This document shows positions 4,177-5,786 of a stretch of DNA of 5,786 nt, piece after piece (the first letter of the stretch is position 1; each line of letters opens with the position of its first letter). The notes beneath the pieces are model-generated. The model did no database searches, was not told the DNA's origin, and saw only the letters and a program-made list of their open reading frames with translations. The position numbers and the translations under genes are program-made. This DNA is from Lachnospiraceae bacterium. Lineage in GTDB: Bacteria; Bacillota; Clostridia; Lachnospirales; Lachnospiraceae. Location: assembly GCA_031285465.1 (NCBI GenBank), contig JAITWD010000248.1, forward strand, positions 1-5,786, given 5' to 3'.

Positions 4177-4200
4177 AAATATTTTCCATACACATCTGTG
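4162..4200. repeat. 39-bp direct repeat, copy 2
   Basis: This is the exact second copy of 4045-4083. It ends 4 bp from the U-tail of the rpsI terminator. Sequence identity stops at 4201, where copy 1 continues TATAAT and this one CGCATAAA. Within the gene-free stretch 3889-4271, the repeat module, the iterons, the DUF2975 promoter and the rpsI terminator account for nearly everything. Confidence 0.95.
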
Positions 4201-4204
4201 CGCA

Positions 4205-4241
4205 TAAAATAAACCCCCACAAACACTTAGTTTTGCGGGGG
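4205..4241 (-). terminator. rho-independent terminator of rplM-rpsI
   Basis: In the minus-strand RNA, CCCCCGCAAA pairs with UUUGUGGGGG (10 bp including one G-U) around an 8-nt loop, followed by UUUAUUUUA. It lies about 30 bp after the rpsI stop codon, the expected place for the end of the ribosomal operon. Confidence 0.88.
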
Positions 4242-4271
4242 GTAAAATCAAAATATAAATAAATACACCGA

Positions 4272-4670
4272 TTAACGCTTGGAAAACTGTGGGGCTCTAC
4301 GGGCTGCCTTGAGACCGTATTTCTTACGTTCCTTCATACGAGGATCTCTCGTGAGGAAACCAGCCTTTTTCAGTACCGGACGAAAGTCCGCATCGGCCTG
4401 GATCAAGGCTCTTGCCACACCATGACGGATCGCTCCAGCCTGGCCGGTAGTACCGCCACCGCGTACCGTAACCATGATATCAAACTTGTCAGCCGTCTCG
4501 GTTATCGTCAAGGGCTGACGCACGATTACTTTCAATGTTTCCATTCCAAAATAATCATTGATATCACGCTTATTGATTGTAATATTTCCTTTGCCAGGAG
4601 CTAAGAAAACCCGGGCAATTGATTTTTTCCTTCTACCTGTTCCGTAGCTTTTTGCTGTTACTTTAGCCAT
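4272..4670 (-). CDS. rpsI: 30S ribosomal protein S9 (uS9)
   Basis: The protein has 132 residues from ATG at 4670 (MAKVTAKSYGTGRRKKS...), the usual bacterial S9 length and N-terminus; AAAGGAG lies about 9 bp upstream. A longer frame opening at 4709 adds 13 residues that do not belong to the family. Diagnostic stretches are GTGRRKKSIARVFL, INKRDINDYFG, the glycine-rich GGGTTGQAGAIRHGVARAL, and the basic tail RDPRMKERKKYGLKAARRAPQFSKR divided here as RDPRMKERKKYG and LKAARRAPQFSKR, which reaches the P-site tRNA in the ribosome. It follows rplM after 105 bp, the standard L13-S9 pair, and a terminator follows it. Confidence 0.98.
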   Translation of the reverse strand: MAKVTAKSYGTGRRKKSIARVFLAPGKGNITINKRDINDYFGMETLKVIVRQPLTITETADKFDIMVTVRGGGTTGQAGAIRHGVARALIQADADFRPVLKKAGFLTRDPRMKERKKYGLKAARRAPQFSKR

Positions 4671-4700
4671 TATTTTAATCTCCTTTATATCCATGCTGAC

Positions 4701-4717
4701 CCTAAGCAAGACTTAGG
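4701..4717. repeat. short hairpin in the rplM-rpsI spacer
   Basis: CCTAAG and CTTAGG form a 6-bp stem with a 5-nt loop about 30 nt upstream of the rpsI start. The 105-bp spacer also holds, on the minus strand, TTGACA followed after 15 bp by TACATT, a possible weak internal promoter. Neither is strong evidence of regulation. Confidence 0.4.
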
Positions 4718-4775
4718 CGCAAACTCTGCTTGCCAAACAATGTACAAAACTAAATCCTTTGTCAAAAACCGTTGT

Positions 4776-5204
4776 CTATAATACCAGTACTTCCGGCTTC
4801 TGTGCCGCCTGGTTGTGCTCCGGTCCGGCATATACATGAAGCTTGGTAAACATCTGTTTTCCCAGCGGTCCTTTGGGGAGCATCCCCTTGACTGCATGTT
4901 CAAGAACATGCTCTGGCTTCTTCGCCAACATTTCCTTTAAGGTGGTCATGGTGACACCGCCGACATAATCAGAATGACGGAAATAGGTCTTTTGCTCCAT
5001 CTTCTTGCCAGTAACCTTAACCTTAGCAGCATTGATAATAATTACGTAATCACCGGTATCCATATGGGGGGTAAAAATCGCTTTATTCTTACCTCTCAAT
5101 ACCTTGGCGACCTCGGTAGCCAGACGGCCTAAGGTCTTATCAGCAGCATCCACAACATACCATTTTCTCTCGATGGTTGCGGGAGTGGCCATAAAAGTTT
5201 TCAT
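4776..5204 (-). CDS. rplM: 50S ribosomal protein L13 (uL13)
   Basis: The protein has 142 residues, the normal bacterial length. It starts with MKTFMATPATIERKWYVVDA at an ATG (5204) preceded by CGGAGGT at about 5 bp. Family landmarks are TLGRLATEVAKVLRGKNK, FTPHMDTGDYVIIINA, KVTGKK, HSDYVGG, the signature GMLPKGPLGKQM, and KLHVYAGPEHNQAAQKPEVL at the C-terminus. L13 is an early-assembly 23S rRNA-binding protein. It has its own near-perfect promoter and a leader of about 180 nt, and is followed by rpsI, as in most Firmicutes. Confidence 0.98.
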   Translation of the reverse strand: MKTFMATPATIERKWYVVDAADKTLGRLATEVAKVLRGKNKAIFTPHMDTGDYVIIINAAKVKVTGKKMEQKTYFRHSDYVGGVTMTTLKEMLAKKPEHVLEHAVKGMLPKGPLGKQMFTKLHVYAGPEHNQAAQKPEVLVL

Positions 5205-5384
5205 TATGTTACCTCCGTTAAACTGTTTTCCGTTATTCCCCGTAATCGGGAATCAATCAATGATTAGGCTCCTTCGTACTCCATCGCGGATGTCCGGGCC
5301 GCTTTGATGTAAATCAAAACCTATCGATGGTCCTGCTTACTATGGCTCGCCGGGGCTTTGGCGTCCAAACTAAACTTGCCACAC
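5205..5384 (-). promoter_or_regulatory. structured 5' leader of rplM (candidate L13-type autoregulatory leader)
   Basis: The RNA from the predicted start to the rplM ATG is about 180 nt, far longer than needed. It contains several pairings: CCATCG with CGATGG (plus-strand 5322-5327 and 5280-5285), enclosing TTTGAT-TTAC-ATCAAA (5303-5318), and nearer the gene a 6-bp hairpin ATTCCC/GGGAAT (5235-5253). Firmicutes rplM-rpsI operons are known to carry an L13 leader thought to bind L13 and repress its own synthesis; I infer that role here from position and structure, not from a covariance-model match. Confidence 0.5.
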
Positions 5385-5390
5385 TGAGTT

Positions 5391-5419
5391 ATTATATTAT
5401 ACGTACCCGCGTGTGTCAA
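5391..5419 (-). promoter_or_regulatory. consensus promoter of rplM-rpsI
   Basis: On the minus strand a perfect TTGACA (5414-5419) and a perfect TATAAT (5391-5396) are separated by exactly 17 bp. This is the strongest promoter in the window, as expected for ribosomal protein genes, and lies about 50 bp after the truA stop codon. Transcription should start near 5384. Confidence 0.9.
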
Positions 5420-5470
5420 GGATATTTACACCAATTTCTGACCAATTTTCACCCTATCGGCCATCTCCCC

Positions 5471-5786
5471 TTAAAATTCATATTTAATCAAGGTCAGTCC
5501 ATGCGCTGGTGCTGTCGGACCTGCCATCCTACGATCACAGGCCGCAATAATGGCTTCAACCTGTTCCGGTGGATATTTACCACAACCAACATTCAGTAGT
5601 GTTCCGGCGATAATCCTCACCATGTTATATAAGAAGCCGTTGCCACAGACCCCAATAATTATTTCTTCGCTCCGGTGCTCTACCCATGCCGCATAGATGG
5701 TCCGTACCGTACTCTCTACCGTTGCTCCTGCAGCACAGAAGCTTTGAAAATCATGCTCGCCCACCAAATATTCGGCCGCCCGCTGC
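5471..5786 (-). CDS. truA: tRNA pseudouridine synthase A, C-terminal part (5' end outside window)
   Basis: The frame is open to the window edge; the visible 104 or so residues begin QRAAEYLVGEHDFQSFCAAG and end GLTLIKYEF at the stop codon. HDFxxF, the segment VESTVRTIYAAW, GNGFLYNMVRIIAGTLLNVG and the final AHGLTLIKYEF are hallmarks of TruA, which converts uridines 38-40 of the tRNA anticodon stem-loop to pseudouridine. The catalytic Asp lies in the missing N-terminal part. An internal TTG at 5767 is not the start, because conserved sequence continues upstream of it. truA directly before rplM-rpsI is the common Firmicutes arrangement. No clear terminator is seen between truA and the rplM promoter, so some readthrough is likely. 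Confidence 0.96.
   Translation of the reverse strand, partial: QRAAEYLVGEHDFQSFCAAGATVESTVRTIYAAWVEHRSEEIIIGVCGNGFLYNMVRIIAGTLLNVGCGKYPPEQVEAIIAACDRRMAGPTAPAHGLTLIKYEF

Noticed and set aside
4045..4200. Possible CRISPR array
   Set aside because: There are only two repeats, the gap between them is 78 bp and is itself palindromic and partly related to the repeat, and there are no cas genes.
4045..4200. Possible integron attC site or insertion sequence
   Set aside because: The conserved attC boxes are not seen, there is no integrase or transposase frame, and no target-site duplication could be identified.
4685..4909. Minus-strand open frame of 74 codons overlapping the rplM 3' end
   Set aside because: It is a frame shadow of rplM running into the spacer, without a ribosome binding site.
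5327..5599. Plus-strand open frame of 90 codons
   Set aside because: It runs antisense to the rplM promoter and the truA 3' end and shows no family features.

Overview
The window looks like a chromosomal segment from a low-to-moderate GC Firmicute, most likely an anaerobic member of the Clostridia (Lachnospiraceae-like). The reasons are the truA-rplM-rpsI order, strong AGGAGG-type ribosome binding sites, consensus sigma-A-type promoters, and protein families typical of that group (a secreted ComEC-like MBL protein, a DUF2975 membrane protein, a cysteine-type glutathione peroxidase beside a ferredoxin-thioredoxin-reductase-like protein). No species is claimed.

Layout. Plus strand, 1-1447: the 3' end of a nitroreductase-family gene (stop at 164, no start in the window), then a gene with a TTG start for a secreted MBL-fold protein (209-1447). 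Positions 1448-1847 hold no gene. They contain degenerate ~19-20 bp repeats, a strong terminator hairpin (1646-1691) and a T-rich array of ~15 bp period. Minus strand, 3128 down to 1646: a three-gene thiol-redox cluster with promoter (3100-3128), thioredoxin-like protein, small six-cysteine FTR-like protein, glutathione peroxidase and terminator. Positions 3077-3435 hold no gene; they carry the redox promoter, an 18-bp-period degenerate array and a GC-rich nested palindromic element. Next on the minus strand is a four-TM DUF2975 protein (3436-3888). Its upstream region (3889-4204) holds four 11-bp direct repeats and a 39-bp perfect direct repeat surrounding strong hairpins. The right end is a minus-strand housekeeping block: truA (3' part only), a perfect-consensus promoter, a long structured leader, rplM, rpsI and a terminator.

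How the genes may work together. The redox cluster reads naturally as an electron relay: an iron-sulfur disulfide reductase passes electrons to a thioredoxin, which recycles a thioredoxin-dependent peroxidase. The peroxidase chemistry is family knowledge; the relay is inferred from gene order. The FTR-like protein is unusual in being compact and in having CKC where FTR has CHC. rplM-rpsI is the usual L13-S9 operon, with a leader that could be autoregulatory.

The least explained material is intergenic: the 39-bp repeat module, the 11-bp iterons, and the tandem arrays and palindromic elements next to the redox and DUF2975 genes. I see no complete defence system, CRISPR array, insertion sequence, tRNA or rRNA.
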